This document shows positions 49,737 through 58,175 of a DNA stretch of 64,000 bases, one piece after another. Position numbers and translations under genes: made by a program. The stretch is from Streptomyces coryli (GTDB lineage Bacteria; Actinomycetota; Actinomycetes; Streptomycetales; Streptomycetaceae). The DNA lies in the NCBI RefSeq assembly GCF_011044975.1, contig NZ_JAAKZV010000003.1, positions 57,676 to 121,675 of the forward strand. The letters run 5' to 3'. The notes beneath the pieces are model-generated. The model was not told the DNA's origin, searched no databases, and worked only from the letters and a program-made list of their open reading frames with translations. The first letter of the stretch is position 1. Each line of letters opens with the position of its first letter.

Positions 49737-52700
49737 ATGCGGGAAGCGTACGGCCACCAGGCCGGTGGCAGTTGGCAGGTCGGCGATGTCGTCGCCGGCC
49801 GCTACGAGGTGCTGCACCGGCACGAGCAGGGCGGCATGGGCGTGGTCCACCGGGTGCGGCACCGGGAGTGGGGCATCGACCTGGCGGTGAAGGCACCGCG
49901 CCCGGAGCTGCTTTCCGCGCCGGGGTTCCTGGAGAGCTTCGTCGCCGAGGCGGAGAACTGGGTGGCGCTGGGCCTGCATCCGCATGTCTGCGGCTGCCAT
50001 TACGTGCGGCTGCTCGACGGCGTGCCGCGGGTATTCGCCGAGTACGTCGGCGGCGGCAGCCTCGCCGAGTGGATCGCGGACGGCCGCCTGTACGCGGACG
50101 GCGAGGCGGCGACGCCGCGGATCCTGGACATCGCGATCCAGCTCGCCTGGGGCCTCGACCACGCGCACAGCCGTGGCCTGGTGCACCAGGACGTAAAGCC
50201 CGCGAACGCCCTGCTGGAGGCCGACGGCACGGTGAAGGTGACCGACTTCGGTCTGGCCAGGGGCGCGGCCGGCCTCGGCGCCCCGCCGGAATCCGCTCCG
50301 GACCCCCTCGTCACACGCGCCGGCATGACCCTCCCGTACGCGTCCCCCGAGCAGCTCGCCGGCGACCGCCTCGGCCGGCGCACCGACGTCTACAGCTACG
50401 CCGTGTCCGTACTGGAGATGTTCACCGGCGGCGTGACCTGGATGGCCGGGCCGGTGGCGGGGGCGGCGCTGGACGCGTACCGGGAGGAGGGTCCCGCGGA
50501 CGGGCGGCCCGGCATGCCGGACGAACTGGCCGGGCTGCTCGCGCGCTGCCTGGCCCAGGAGCCGGAGCAGCGCCCCGCGTCGCTGGCGGAGTGCGCGCGG
50601 GAGCTGACCGGGATCTACGCCCGGAGTACCGGCACGCCGTACGGCCGCCCCGCCCCGACCGCCGCCGACCTGCGGGCCGATGAGCTCGGCAACCGGGCCC
50701 TGTCGCTGCTCGACCTGGGCCGGACCGCGGAGGCCGAGGAGGCCTTCGCCGCGGCCCTCGCCGCCGACCCGCGGCATCTGGCGGCCACGTACAACCAGGC
50801 CCTGCATCGCTGGCGGAGCGGGACGATCACGGACGCGGAGGCGATCGCGGCCGTCACCTCGCTGCAGGCGGACGCGGACGTGGGGACCGGTACCGGTGCC
50901 GGTGACTGGGAGATCCGCAATCTGCTCGCCCAGCTGCATCTGGAGCGCGGCGACCGCCTCAACGCGCGGCGGCTGCTGCAGGACATGGAGCGCGAGCGGC
51001 CCGCCGCCGACGCGGCCGGACCGGTGCGCGACGCGCTGGAGTCGGGCTGGGGCGGCGAGGTCCGCGGGCTCGAGCGGCGCCCGCTGCCGTGGGGCGAGCG
51101 GGACGACTTCCGTACGAGCGCGGACGGGGCACTGGCGCTGTCCAGCGGCGGGGAAGGGCCGCTGCTGCTGTGGGATCTGGACAGCGGGGCATGCCGGGAC
51201 ACCTTCGACAGACACCGCAAGAAGGTCGTCGCCTTCGACGTCAGCGCCGACGGCCGGTTCGGCGTATCCGTCGACCAGGACGGCGTGCTGTGCTCCTGGG
51301 ATCTCGCGGCGGGCCGGAGCCTGGGGGCCGCGCTGCCGCAGGGCAGTCCGAGCCTGGCCCGGTGGAAGTCCCTGCGGCTGAGCGGTGACGGCGGGATGGC
51401 CGCGACGCTGTTCAACGGCAGGCTCGCGGCCTGGGAGTTCCCCTTCGGCCGGCGGCAGACCTTCAGGAACGAAGTCCAAGAGGCCCAGTCCCGCGTCGAG
51501 ATCAGCGCCGACGGCCGCCGGGCCGTGACCCTGGCGGGCAAGCTGAACGAGAGCGTCCGCGTATGGGACCTGGAAACCGGAAAGGCCATCTGGAAGGTGC
51601 CCGACGTGCATTACGTCAGCGGCGTCTGCCTGAGCTCCGACGGCCGCAGCCTGGCCGTGGCGACAACGGACAAGCTGCGCTACGCGATCCAGCTGTGGGA
51701 CGTCGACACCGGCCGGCTGATCCGCACCCTGCTCGGACCGCAGGGAATGATGCACTACATCTCCGCGCTTGCGCTCGGGCGCGACGGCCGCTTCCTGCTG
51801 GCGGCGAGTGACGATCACCCCGCCATCTGGCTATGGGACACGGCCACGGGGCGCTGTCTGCGCACCTTCCACGGGCATGAAGAGGGCGTCGACCGCGTCC
51901 AGATGGCCCCGGACGGCCGCTCGGCGGTCTCCTTCGGCGGCGGCGAAGTGCGCCGGTGGGAATGGCATCTGCCCGCCGAGTTCACCGCGGCACCGCTGCT
52001 CAGCCGGCCGCGGGCGCCGCGCGAACTCGGCGATCACGGCCGCCGGGCACGGGAGTTGGTGGCCGCGGCCGAGCAGGCGATGTCGGAGGGCAGGAAGGCC
52101 ACCGCGCTCGACGTCCTCCGGCAGGCCCGCGGCGTGCCGGGGCACGAGCGCTCCCCGCAGGTGCTGGCCGCCTGGCGCAAGCTCGGTACGCGGACGCGCC
52201 GCGTCGGGCTGCGCGCCGTATCCGCGGCCCGCAGCTGGCCCGGCGCGTTCCAGGGCTCCTCGCTCGCCATCTCCGGCGACGGGCGGATCGTGGCCTGCGC
52301 GGGCGATCGCGGCCAGGGGCCGATCCGCCTGTACAACACCGCCGACGGCACCCTGCTGCGCGAGCAGAAGATCAGCAGCGTGAGCTCGCTCTGGCTCAGC
52401 GCGGACGGCGAGCAACTGGCCGCCGGCAGCGGCCACCTGATGGGCGTCTGGCGGACGTCCGGCGGCCCGTGGCTGTACCGCCTGGACACTCGCAAGACCG
52501 GCGGCCGGGTGCCGGACCTTCGCGCCGGATACGGCACGGCGCTCCGCCGCTCGGTCGGCTTCGCCTACGACGGACGGGTCGCGCTCGGCATCTGCGGGGA
52601 CGACGCGCTGCGGCTGTGGGACCTCGGCACGGGCACATGCCTGCGGACGCTGGCGAACGGGGGCAGCAAGCTCGTGGAGCATTTGTGGGTCAGCGCCGAC

Positions 52701-53204
52701 ATGCGGCAGGCCGTCTCCTTCGGCATGGACAAGACGGTACGCATCTGGAACGTGGTCAGCGGCGCCTGCGTGACCATCGAGCACCCGGACTCCTGGGTCG
52801 GCTCCGCCTGCCTCAGCCCCGACGGCAGCACGGTGCTCCTCACCGGCGACCATCTCGGCCACACCACGTGGCTCGCCGACGCCCGCACCGGGACGTTCAT
52901 CAGGGGCTTCGACGACGTGATCGACCCTGACGAGCTCGACGACCCCGACGACCGGTCGGGCGAGGTGGGGGTGGGCCGCCTGACCTCCGACGGCCGTTTC
53001 GCGGTCACCGGAGACGAGTACGGGACCGTACGCATCTGGGAGACGGCCACCGGCCGCTGCGTTCACACCCTGGAAGAGCACGACGACGAGCTGTACGACC
53101 TGGCCCTCAGCGCCGACGACCGCTACCTGCTGACCGGCTCCCACGACGGCCTGCTACGCCTGTGGGAACTCGACTGGGAACTGGCCGCGGACGACGAAAG
53201 CTGA
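49737..53204 (+). CDS. Ser/Thr kinase - TPR - WD40 protein (paralogue 2)
   Basis: A 1155-residue protein colinear with the paralogue at 41708: kinase (about 20-290), TPR-like part (about 310-450; LRADELGNRALSLLDLGRTA...FAAALAADP) and two WD40 blocks to the end (LRLWELDWEL). The glycine loop is EQGGMG where paralogue 1 has GRGGMG, so the first Gly is lost; Lys52 is kept, HRD is HQD (150-152), and DFG is present at 170-172. Activity may be weak or specialised. ATG at 49737 follows GGGGAGA. Stand-alone, divergent from TetR. Confidence 0.87.
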   Translation: MREAYGHQAGGSWQVGDVVAGRYEVLHRHEQGGMGVVHRVRHREWGIDLAVKAPRPELLSAPGFLESFVAEAENWVALGLHPHVCGCHYVRLLDGVPRVFAEYVGGGSLAEWIADGRLYADGEAATPRILDIAIQLAWGLDHAHSRGLVHQDVKPANALLEADGTVKVTDFGLARGAAGLGAPPESAPDPLVTRAGMTLPYASPEQLAGDRLGRRTDVYSYAVSVLEMFTGGVTWMAGPVAGAALDAYREEGPADGRPGMPDELAGLLARCLAQEPEQRPASLAECARELTGIYARSTGTPYGRPAPTAADLRADELGNRALSLLDLGRTAEAEEAFAAALAADPRHLAATYNQALHRWRSGTITDAEAIAAVTSLQADADVGTGTGAGDWEIRNLLAQLHLERGDRLNARRLLQDMERERPAADAAGPVRDALESGWGGEVRGLERRPLPWGERDDFRTSADGALALSSGGEGPLLLWDLDSGACRDTFDRHRKKVVAFDVSADGRFGVSVDQDGVLCSWDLAAGRSLGAALPQGSPSLARWKSLRLSGDGGMAATLFNGRLAAWEFPFGRRQTFRNEVQEAQSRVEISADGRRAVTLAGKLNESVRVWDLETGKAIWKVPDVHYVSGVCLSSDGRSLAVATTDKLRYAIQLWDVDTGRLIRTLLGPQGMMHYISALALGRDGRFLLAASDDHPAIWLWDTATGRCLRTFHGHEEGVDRVQMAPDGRSAVSFGGGEVRRWEWHLPAEFTAAPLLSRPRAPRELGDHGRRARELVAAAEQAMSEGRKATALDVLRQARGVPGHERSPQVLAAWRKLGTRTRRVGLRAVSAARSWPGAFQGSSLAISGDGRIVACAGDRGQGPIRLYNTADGTLLREQKISSVSSLWLSADGEQLAAGSGHLMGVWRTSGGPWLYRLDTRKTGGRVPDLRAGYGTALRRSVGFAYDGRVALGICGDDALRLWDLGTGTCLRTLANGGSKLVEHLWVSADMRQAVSFGMDKTVRIWNVVSGACVTIEHPDSWVGSACLSPDGSTVLLTGDHLGHTTWLADARTGTFIRGFDDVIDPDELDDPDDRSGEVGVGRLTSDGRFAVTGDEYGTVRIWETATGRCVHTLEEHDDELYDLALSADDRYLLTGSHDGLLRLWELDWELAADDES

Positions 53205-53224
53205 GAACGTCCGTCTACGACCTC

Positions 53225-53815
53225 TCAGCATGCCCCCTGTGCGACCTCCGCCTTGATCCGGTCCAGCGGCACCGTCTCAGCACCGTCCCCGGACCCGTTC
53301 GGGACGGTGATCGAGTCACTGCCGCGAGAGGTCTTGAGGGTCAGGCATTGCGGGTACTGCCCCTCCGCCGAGATGACGTACGAGTCGGCCCCCGACTCCT
53401 CCACCGTCAGTTGCTCCTCGGCCGCGAACTCGGTGTCGTTGGGCAGCGCCAGCTCGACGTCGCCGACGTCCACCGCGTCGTGCTGCATCTTCGGGGAGCT
53501 CTCCAGGTCACGGCCCGCCTGCTCGGCTGCCGCACGCACCTCGTCCTGACTCCACTTGGATTCGTCATGCACCACGATCCCGGCGCTGAGCACCTGATAG
53601 GTGGCGAAGGCCATCATCGCCGCCGCTGCGACGAAGGACAGGCGCTGCCGGCCGAGCGCGAGGTCCGAGGGTTCGTTCGCCTCGGGGTTGCGGTACCAGC
53701 GCGCCCGCCAGTTCCACCACAGCTTCCGTTGGTCGACGAAGGCCATGCCAAGGAAGGCAAGGGCCAGCAGACCGAGAAAGATACCGAGGCCGATCACGAA
53801 CAGGTCCCCCATCAT
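53225..53815 (-). CDS. Two-helix membrane protein with exported C-terminal domain, unknown
   Basis: A 196-residue protein with helices near 5-26 and 60-80 joined by a basic loop (RKLWWNWRARWYRN), so the acidic C-terminal domain of about 115 residues is probably outside. The only two Cys (QCLTL and the last residue) could form a disulfide. Not recognised. It is convergent with the kinase-WD40 gene. Confidence 0.6.
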   Translation of the reverse strand: MMGDLFVIGLGIFLGLLALAFLGMAFVDQRKLWWNWRARWYRNPEANEPSDLALGRQRLSFVAAAAMMAFATYQVLSAGIVVHDESKWSQDEVRAAAEQAGRDLESSPKMQHDAVDVGDVELALPNDTEFAAEEQLTVEESGADSYVISAEGQYPQCLTLKTSRGSDSITVPNGSGDGAETVPLDRIKAEVAQGAC

Positions 53816-53863
53816 GCGCTGTCAGATCCGTGGAGGCTACTGCAATCCGTCCCGGGAGCAGAC

Positions 53864-54490
53864 TCAGCCCAGCAGCCGGTCCGCCAGCTCGGCCAGGGGT
53901 TCCTCAAGAGCGCGGAGGGCGTCGAGGTCGCCGGTGACCAGGTGGGTAGTGACCAGTTGGGCGGTGGCGGCGACCAGGGCGTCGCAGGCGAAGCGGGCGT
54001 CCGGGGTGCGGGCGTCGAAGATGTCGGCGATGGCTTCCGCGAAGCGGCCCTGCACCTCGCGGCGGCGCTCCATCGCCTCGGGCCCGGCCGCGTACACCTC
54101 GACGAGGAAGACGCGGGCGAGCGCGGGCTCGTCGGCGAGCGTACGCAGATAGATGTGCAGCAGGCGGCGGAACTGCGCCGGCGGCGCGAGCGGCCCGCCG
54201 GCGGCGGCCTGCTCGAGACGGTCGTCGGCGGCCAGCTCCAGCAGCCGGGCGAGCACGTCCGTGCCGGTGTCGAGGGCCTGGATGAAACAGTCCTGCTTGG
54301 AGCGGAATTGCTGATAGAACGTCTCGCGGGAGACGCCGGCCCGCCGGATGATCTCGGCCACCGGCGTGCCGACATACCCCTTTTCCATCATTGCTTCCGC
54401 CATGGCAGCCAGCATCCGGCTCCGCTGCGAGGCGACGACCTGCTCACGGGAGAGATGGTGCCTGCCGCTGGGCAGGGGCGCGCTGGACAT
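53864..54490 (-). CDS. TetR/AcrR family transcriptional regulator
   Basis: A 208-residue protein with a TetR_N helix-turn-helix (about 20-68: MLAAMAEAMMEKGYVGTPVA, then GVSRETFYQQFRSKQDCF). The C-terminal part is helical without a clear ligand signature. It lies 58 bp after the secreted-protein gene on the same strand and could be the last gene of the DUF6230 operon, regulating it. Confidence 0.87.
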   Translation of the reverse strand: MSSAPLPSGRHHLSREQVVASQRSRMLAAMAEAMMEKGYVGTPVAEIIRRAGVSRETFYQQFRSKQDCFIQALDTGTDVLARLLELAADDRLEQAAAGGPLAPPAQFRRLLHIYLRTLADEPALARVFLVEVYAAGPEAMERRREVQGRFAEAIADIFDARTPDARFACDALVAATAQLVTTHLVTGDLDALRALEEPLAELADRLLG

Positions 54491-54548
54491 GGACGGACCC
54501 TAACAGTCGAAGAACAACCGCGTACACGAGGCCCTTGGCGTACGGAAC

Positions 54549-55493
54549 TCACGGGTACGGGACGGGCACCGGCTCTCCCGCACTGCCCGGGCCCGGGTAG
54601 TCGACCGCCGCCTCGTGCTCCAGATGCCGGCCGAGCAGGAACCTCGGCGCGTGCTTCTCGTCCACGCAGACCCTCCAGGTCTTCGTGACGTCGTCGTCCG
54701 CCTTCAGGTCCGGCAGTTCGCGGCGCGACGTCTCGGTGACCCAGTCGACGCCGATGGCGCCGACGATGTGCGAGGTGAAGGTGACGTCGGCGCCGGAGAT
54801 GGTGCGGCCGCCGGTGTTGCGGACGGTGAGGGTGACCTTTTCGCACCAGGGGACGTCGGAGGGGGCGCGTTCGAGGTCGGTGAGCTTCAGGTCGCCCGGC
54901 TGCTTCTCCGGGGGCCGCTCCTCGCGCCGGCCGGGCAGTCCTGGTCCGTTACGGTCCTCGCCCTTGTCCTTGTCCTTGCCCTCGCCCTTGGCCTCGCCCT
55001 CGTCCTCGCGATCGTCCTGCTTCCCCTCCGCCCGCTGCTCGTCCGCCGGCTTCGTACCGCCGTAGTCCAACTCCACCGCCGGCGCGCCCCTCGTCGTAAT
55101 GCCGAGGTTGTCCACCTTGATGGAGTCCGTAGTGATCAGCGCCTGTTCGGCCCGCACCTTCGTCATGTAGACGAAGGGCGGCACGACCGGCGGCGCCGGC
55201 AGCGTCTCCGGGGAGAAGCTCAGGCACAGCGGCGTGCCCTGGATGCAGCCGGCGAAGCGCCGCATGTACAGCGTCACATGGCCGCGCATCTCGATCCGGT
55301 CGGCGGTCAGCTCTTGCTGCGCGCCGCCGGAGTCGCGGGTGCTGAGCCGGTAGTCGGTCAGAGTCGCCGCCTTCATCCGCAGCACGATCACCTTCATCGG
55401 CCCCTTCGCCGTCCGCACCTCCTCGGTGCCGGCGAAGGCGAAGCCCTCGGGCGAGAACCGGTCGGTGGTGATCGCGGCCGGCGCCAGCGCCAC
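54549..55493 (-). CDS. Secreted acidic protein of the DUF6230/DUF6114 locus; start uncertain
   Basis: The stop is firm. A GTG at 55493 gives 314 residues (VALAPAAITT...), but the frame upstream to 55592 reads RRLLGLLLPAALLTAVGDP then SDAQAAP, which looks like a signal peptide, and no ATG, GTG or TTG begins it before a stop at 55650-55652. Either the start is non-canonical, or an indel has removed it. The middle (about residues 165-230) is a highly charged K/E/D/G linker between two beta-rich parts, the second with four Cys overall. Function unknown; probably exported with its neighbours. Confidence 0.6.
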   Translation of the reverse strand: MALAPAAITTDRFSPEGFAFAGTEEVRTAKGPMKVIVLRMKAATLTDYRLSTRDSGGAQQELTADRIEMRGHVTLYMRRFAGCIQGTPLCLSFSPETLPAPPVVPPFVYMTKVRAEQALITTDSIKVDNLGITTRGAPAVELDYGGTKPADEQRAEGKQDDREDEGEAKGEGKDKDKGEDRNGPGLPGRREERPPEKQPGDLKLTDLERAPSDVPWCEKVTLTVRNTGGRTISGADVTFTSHIVGAIGVDWVTETSRRELPDLKADDDVTKTWRVCVDEKHAPRFLLGRHLEHEAAVDYPGPGSAGEPVPVPYP

Positions 55494-55590
55494 CCGACCG
55501 GCCCCGTCCGCGGGCGCGGCCTGCGCGTCGGAGGCGGTGGGATCGCCGACCGCGGTCAGCAGCGCGGCCGGGAGCAGCAGGCCGAGGAGC

Positions 55591-55932
55591 CTACGGCCCC
55601 GGCGCCGTGGCCGCGAACGACAGCACCGACAGCAGCAGCGCGTTGAGGCTCACATACGTCCTCGCATGTGGCGCCGCCCACAGAAAGCCACCGGCGAGAA
55701 TCAGCGCCAGCCCGATCGCGATGGCCGCGAGCCCGCCGATGCCCAGCGAGATCAGCACGCCGAACGGGGACAGCGGCACGATCAGCAGCTCGGCCCCGGC
55801 GGCCATGAGCAGCAGCCCGCCCCAGAACGGCCGGTTCCGCCGCCAGCCGCGCAGCGCCGCCCGCAACTCCGGCTGCGGCAGCCGGGCGTCGAGCCGGGCG
55901 CCCCACTCGGCGCGCTTCGACGTCAGTAGCAT
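55591..55932 (-). CDS. DUF6114 domain membrane protein
   Basis: A 113-residue protein with three hydrophobic helices after a basic N-terminus (RGWRRNRPFWGGLLLMAAGAE). This matches DUF6114, which is regularly found next to DUF6230. Its ATG lies inside the last codons of the DUF6230 gene (10-bp overlap), so expression is coupled. Confidence 0.8.
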   Translation of the reverse strand: MLLTSKRAEWGARLDARLPQPELRAALRGWRRNRPFWGGLLLMAAGAELLIVPLSPFGVLISLGIGGLAAIAIGLALILAGGFLWAAPHARTYVSLNALLLSVLSFAATAPGP

Positions 55933-56516
55933 TCCTTGCCGTCCAGCCCGAGGTTGATCCGCATTCCCTTGAGCTTGAAGTTCCCGCCCATGGCGGTCCA
56001 GGCGCGGGACCTCACGCCGGAGACGTTGACGTCGTCGACCTGCAGCCCGAATCCGCCCGCCTTGCCCTTCACGCCGGGGACGTTGTCGAGCGAGGCGGCG
56101 TCGCGGCCGATCTGCGCGCTGCCGAACTGCGAGTCGCCGGTGAGGTCGTCGGCGTCGATGACGAGCTTGTCGGCCGTGACCGGTCCGGCCTCCCCGCCCG
56201 CCTGCAGCCGGAACACCACGGTCCCGACGGGGGTCTTGACCTTGGTGGACTGGCAGATGGTGGACAGCTCCACGTTGTTCATGGCCAGCAGGGAGACCGG
56301 GTGCCCCTTGCCGTCCGCGGAACGGTCCACGTCGACGTACGAGGCGAGGCCATCGCTGCTCAGCTTCCCCGAACTGACCTTGAAGTTGGTGCCGGAGACC
56401 GCGAACGTCGCGGCCATCGCGCCCTCCGCCATCGCCACCCCCATCGCGCCCACGGCCAGCAGCGCGGGGACCGCGACCGCGGCCGATCTCCTGAAGTCGG
56501 TGCGTCCTTCGCTCAC
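55923..56516 (-). CDS. DUF6230 family secreted protein
   Basis: A 197-residue protein with a signal peptide (RRSAAVAVPALLAVGAMGVA, cleavage near 36) and a beta-rich mature part with two Cys. It matches DUF6230, sometimes annotated cholesterol esterase without support; no catalytic motif is seen. GGGAGG precedes the GTG start. It is divergent from the SDR gene with mirrored promoter elements. Confidence 0.8.
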   Translation of the reverse strand: MSEGRTDFRRSAAVAVPALLAVGAMGVAMAEGAMAATFAVSGTNFKVSSGKLSSDGLASYVDVDRSADGKGHPVSLLAMNNVELSTICQSTKVKTPVGTVVFRLQAGGEAGPVTADKLVIDADDLTGDSQFGSAQIGRDAASLDNVPGVKGKAGGFGLQVDDVNVSGVRSRAWTAMGGNFKLKGMRINLGLDGKECY

Positions 56517-56560
56517 TTGTGCCTCCCGTTTCTCGCGGTGCGGCGCACCCTAGCATTGAC

Positions 56561-56577
56561 GAACACTGTCGTACATG
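56561..56577 (+). promoter_or_regulatory. GAACAC-N4-GTACATG element, left copy
   Basis: GAACACTGTCGTACATG, 45 bp upstream of the DUF6230 start. Its second half is the left arm of CGTACAT-N11-ATGTACG (56570-56594). Confidence 0.5.
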
Positions 56578-56649
56578 GGGAACGACTATGTACGTGAAAG
56601 ACATCCACACCTGCACGTACGACCGTCTGCGTCTCACCTGACGACCCTT

Positions 56650-56666
56650 CATGTACACCTGTGTTC
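56650..56666 (-). promoter_or_regulatory. GAACAC-N4-GTACATG element, right copy in mirror orientation
   Basis: On the minus strand GAACACAGGTGTACATG, 22 bp before the SDR ATG. It shares 13 fixed bases with the left copy. Confidence 0.5.
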
Positions 56667-56674
56667 ACCGGTGC

Positions 56675-56680
56675 TAGCGT
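56675..56680 (+). promoter_or_regulatory. -10 box of the SDR gene
   Basis: TAGCGT, 7 bases before the ATG at 56688, giving a probable leaderless transcript. Confidence 0.45.
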
Positions 56681-56687
56681 GCCCGCC

Positions 56688-57608
56688 ATGCGACGACCAG
56701 CACGCAAGGACCTGCGCGGACAGCGGGTGTTCGTCACCGGCGCGGCGAGCGGCATAGGGCGGGCTGTGGCCCTGCGCGCCGCGGCCGAGGGCGCCGAGCT
56801 GTTCCTCACCGACATCAATGCGGCCGGGCTCGCCAAGGCCGCCGAGGCGGTACGCGCCCGCGGCGGCAAGGTCCGCCGCGCCGACCCCGCCGACGTCAGC
56901 GATTACGACGCCGTCATGACGCTGGCCGCGGACATCCACGCCGAATTCGGCTCGATGGACGTGGTGATGAACGTGGCCGGCATCTCCACCTGGGGCACGG
57001 TGGAGAACCTGGAGCACCGCCACTGGCGAGCGATGGTCGAGGTCAACCTGATGGGCCCGATCCACGTCATCGAGGCCTTCGTGCCGCAGATGATCGTGGC
57101 GGGCCGCGGCGGCCACCTCGTCAACGTCTCCTCCGCCGCCGCCCTCATCGGCCTGCCCTGGCACGCGGCGTACAGCGCGGCGAAGTTCGGCCTGCGCGGC
57201 GTCTCCGAGGTGCTCCGCTTCGACCTGCGCCGGCACGGCATCGGCGTCAGCCTGGTCTGCCCGGGCGCCGTGGACACCCCGCTCACGAACACGGTGGAGA
57301 TCGTCGGCGTGGACCAGACCCAGCCGGCCTTCCACGACTTCCAGGAGTCCTTCCGTAAACGCGCGTCCACCCCCGACGAGGTGGCGGCGGCGATCCTGAC
57401 CGGTATCCGCCGCAACCGGTACCTCGTGCACACCTCCACCCGGGTACGGGCCGCGTACGGGCTCCAGCGCGTGATCCCGCCGCTCTACTCGCTGGCGATG
57501 CGGGTGCTGAACGACGCGGCTGAGCGAGTGCTGAAGCAGTCCTCGGCCCCTGCGGACCCCTCGGATCCCGCAGATCCCGCGGCCCCGACCAAGGCAGGCA
57601 GCCGATGA
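56688..57608 (+). CDS. Short-chain dehydrogenase/reductase
   Basis: A 306-residue protein with the cofactor motif TGAASGIG, NVAG (near 90), the catalytic Ser in NVSSAAALIG and YSAAK. The Asp at the end of strand 2 (LTDIN) suggests NAD(H) preference. An extended C-terminus rich in Pro/Asp follows the fold. The substrate is unknown. It overlaps the CMD gene start by 4 bases (ATGA). Confidence 0.92.
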   Translation: MRRPARKDLRGQRVFVTGAASGIGRAVALRAAAEGAELFLTDINAAGLAKAAEAVRARGGKVRRADPADVSDYDAVMTLAADIHAEFGSMDVVMNVAGISTWGTVENLEHRHWRAMVEVNLMGPIHVIEAFVPQMIVAGRGGHLVNVSSAAALIGLPWHAAYSAAKFGLRGVSEVLRFDLRRHGIGVSLVCPGAVDTPLTNTVEIVGVDQTQPAFHDFQESFRKRASTPDEVAAAILTGIRRNRYLVHTSTRVRAAYGLQRVIPPLYSLAMRVLNDAAERVLKQSSAPADPSDPADPAAPTKAGSR

Positions 57609-58156
57609 CCGGCCCGCGCATCCGCCCCGGCGACCGGCGCGAAGTCGGCCTGCGCACCTGGGTCTTCAGCCAGGGCGCGGGCCTCGTCGCCGGCACCCGC
57701 CCGCCCGCGCTCTTCCTCACCCTGGGCCGGCACCGCAAGCTCTTCCGCGGCTGGCTGCGCTTCGCGGCCCAGCTTATGCCGCGCGGCACGCTGCCCCGAC
57801 GGGAGAGCGAGCTGATGATCCTGCGGGTGGCCCATCTGCGCGACTGCGCCTACGAGTTCGAGCACCACCGCCGCCTCGGCCGCCGCGCCGGCGTCGGCCC
57901 GGCCGACCTGGAGCGCATCGTCGAGGGCCCGAAGGCGCCGGGCTGGTCACCGCGGGAGCGGGCCATGCTGACGGCGGTCGACGAGCTCAACGACCGCCAG
58001 GACCTCGACGATGCGACCTGGGAGGAGCTGCGCGAGTATCTGGACGAGCCGACGGCGATCGAGTTCCTGCTGCTCGTCGGCCACTACCAGATGCTGGCGA
58101 CGACGATCATCACGCTGCGGCTGACACCCGACCGCTCACGACGCGGAAAGGCTTAG
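57605..58156 (+). CDS. Carboxymuconolactone decarboxylase (CMD/AhpD-like) family protein
   Basis: A 183-residue all-helical protein with RESELMILRVAHLRDCAYEFEHH, the CMD core. Only one Cys is present at the usual CxxC place (DCAYEFEH), so a peroxidase cycle like AhpD is unlikely. Coupled to the SDR; the two may act on the same substrate. Confidence 0.87.
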   Translation: MTGPRIRPGDRREVGLRTWVFSQGAGLVAGTRPPALFLTLGRHRKLFRGWLRFAAQLMPRGTLPRRESELMILRVAHLRDCAYEFEHHRRLGRRAGVGPADLERIVEGPKAPGWSPRERAMLTAVDELNDRQDLDDATWEELREYLDEPTAIEFLLLVGHYQMLATTIITLRLTPDRSRRGKA

Positions 58157-58175
58157 CCGGCAAGGCTTAGCCGGC
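58148..58175. repeat. 14-bp tandem duplication over two convergent stop codons
   Basis: AAGGCTTAGCCGGC occurs twice in a row; the first copy holds the CMD stop (TAG) and the second the stop of the esterase (TAA on the minus strand). Confidence 0.85.

Noticed and set aside
49689-51818. Long minus-strand open frame opposite the kinase-WD40 gene
   Set aside because: It mirrors the high-GC coding frame of the kinase gene and encodes no recognisable domain; a codon-bias shadow.
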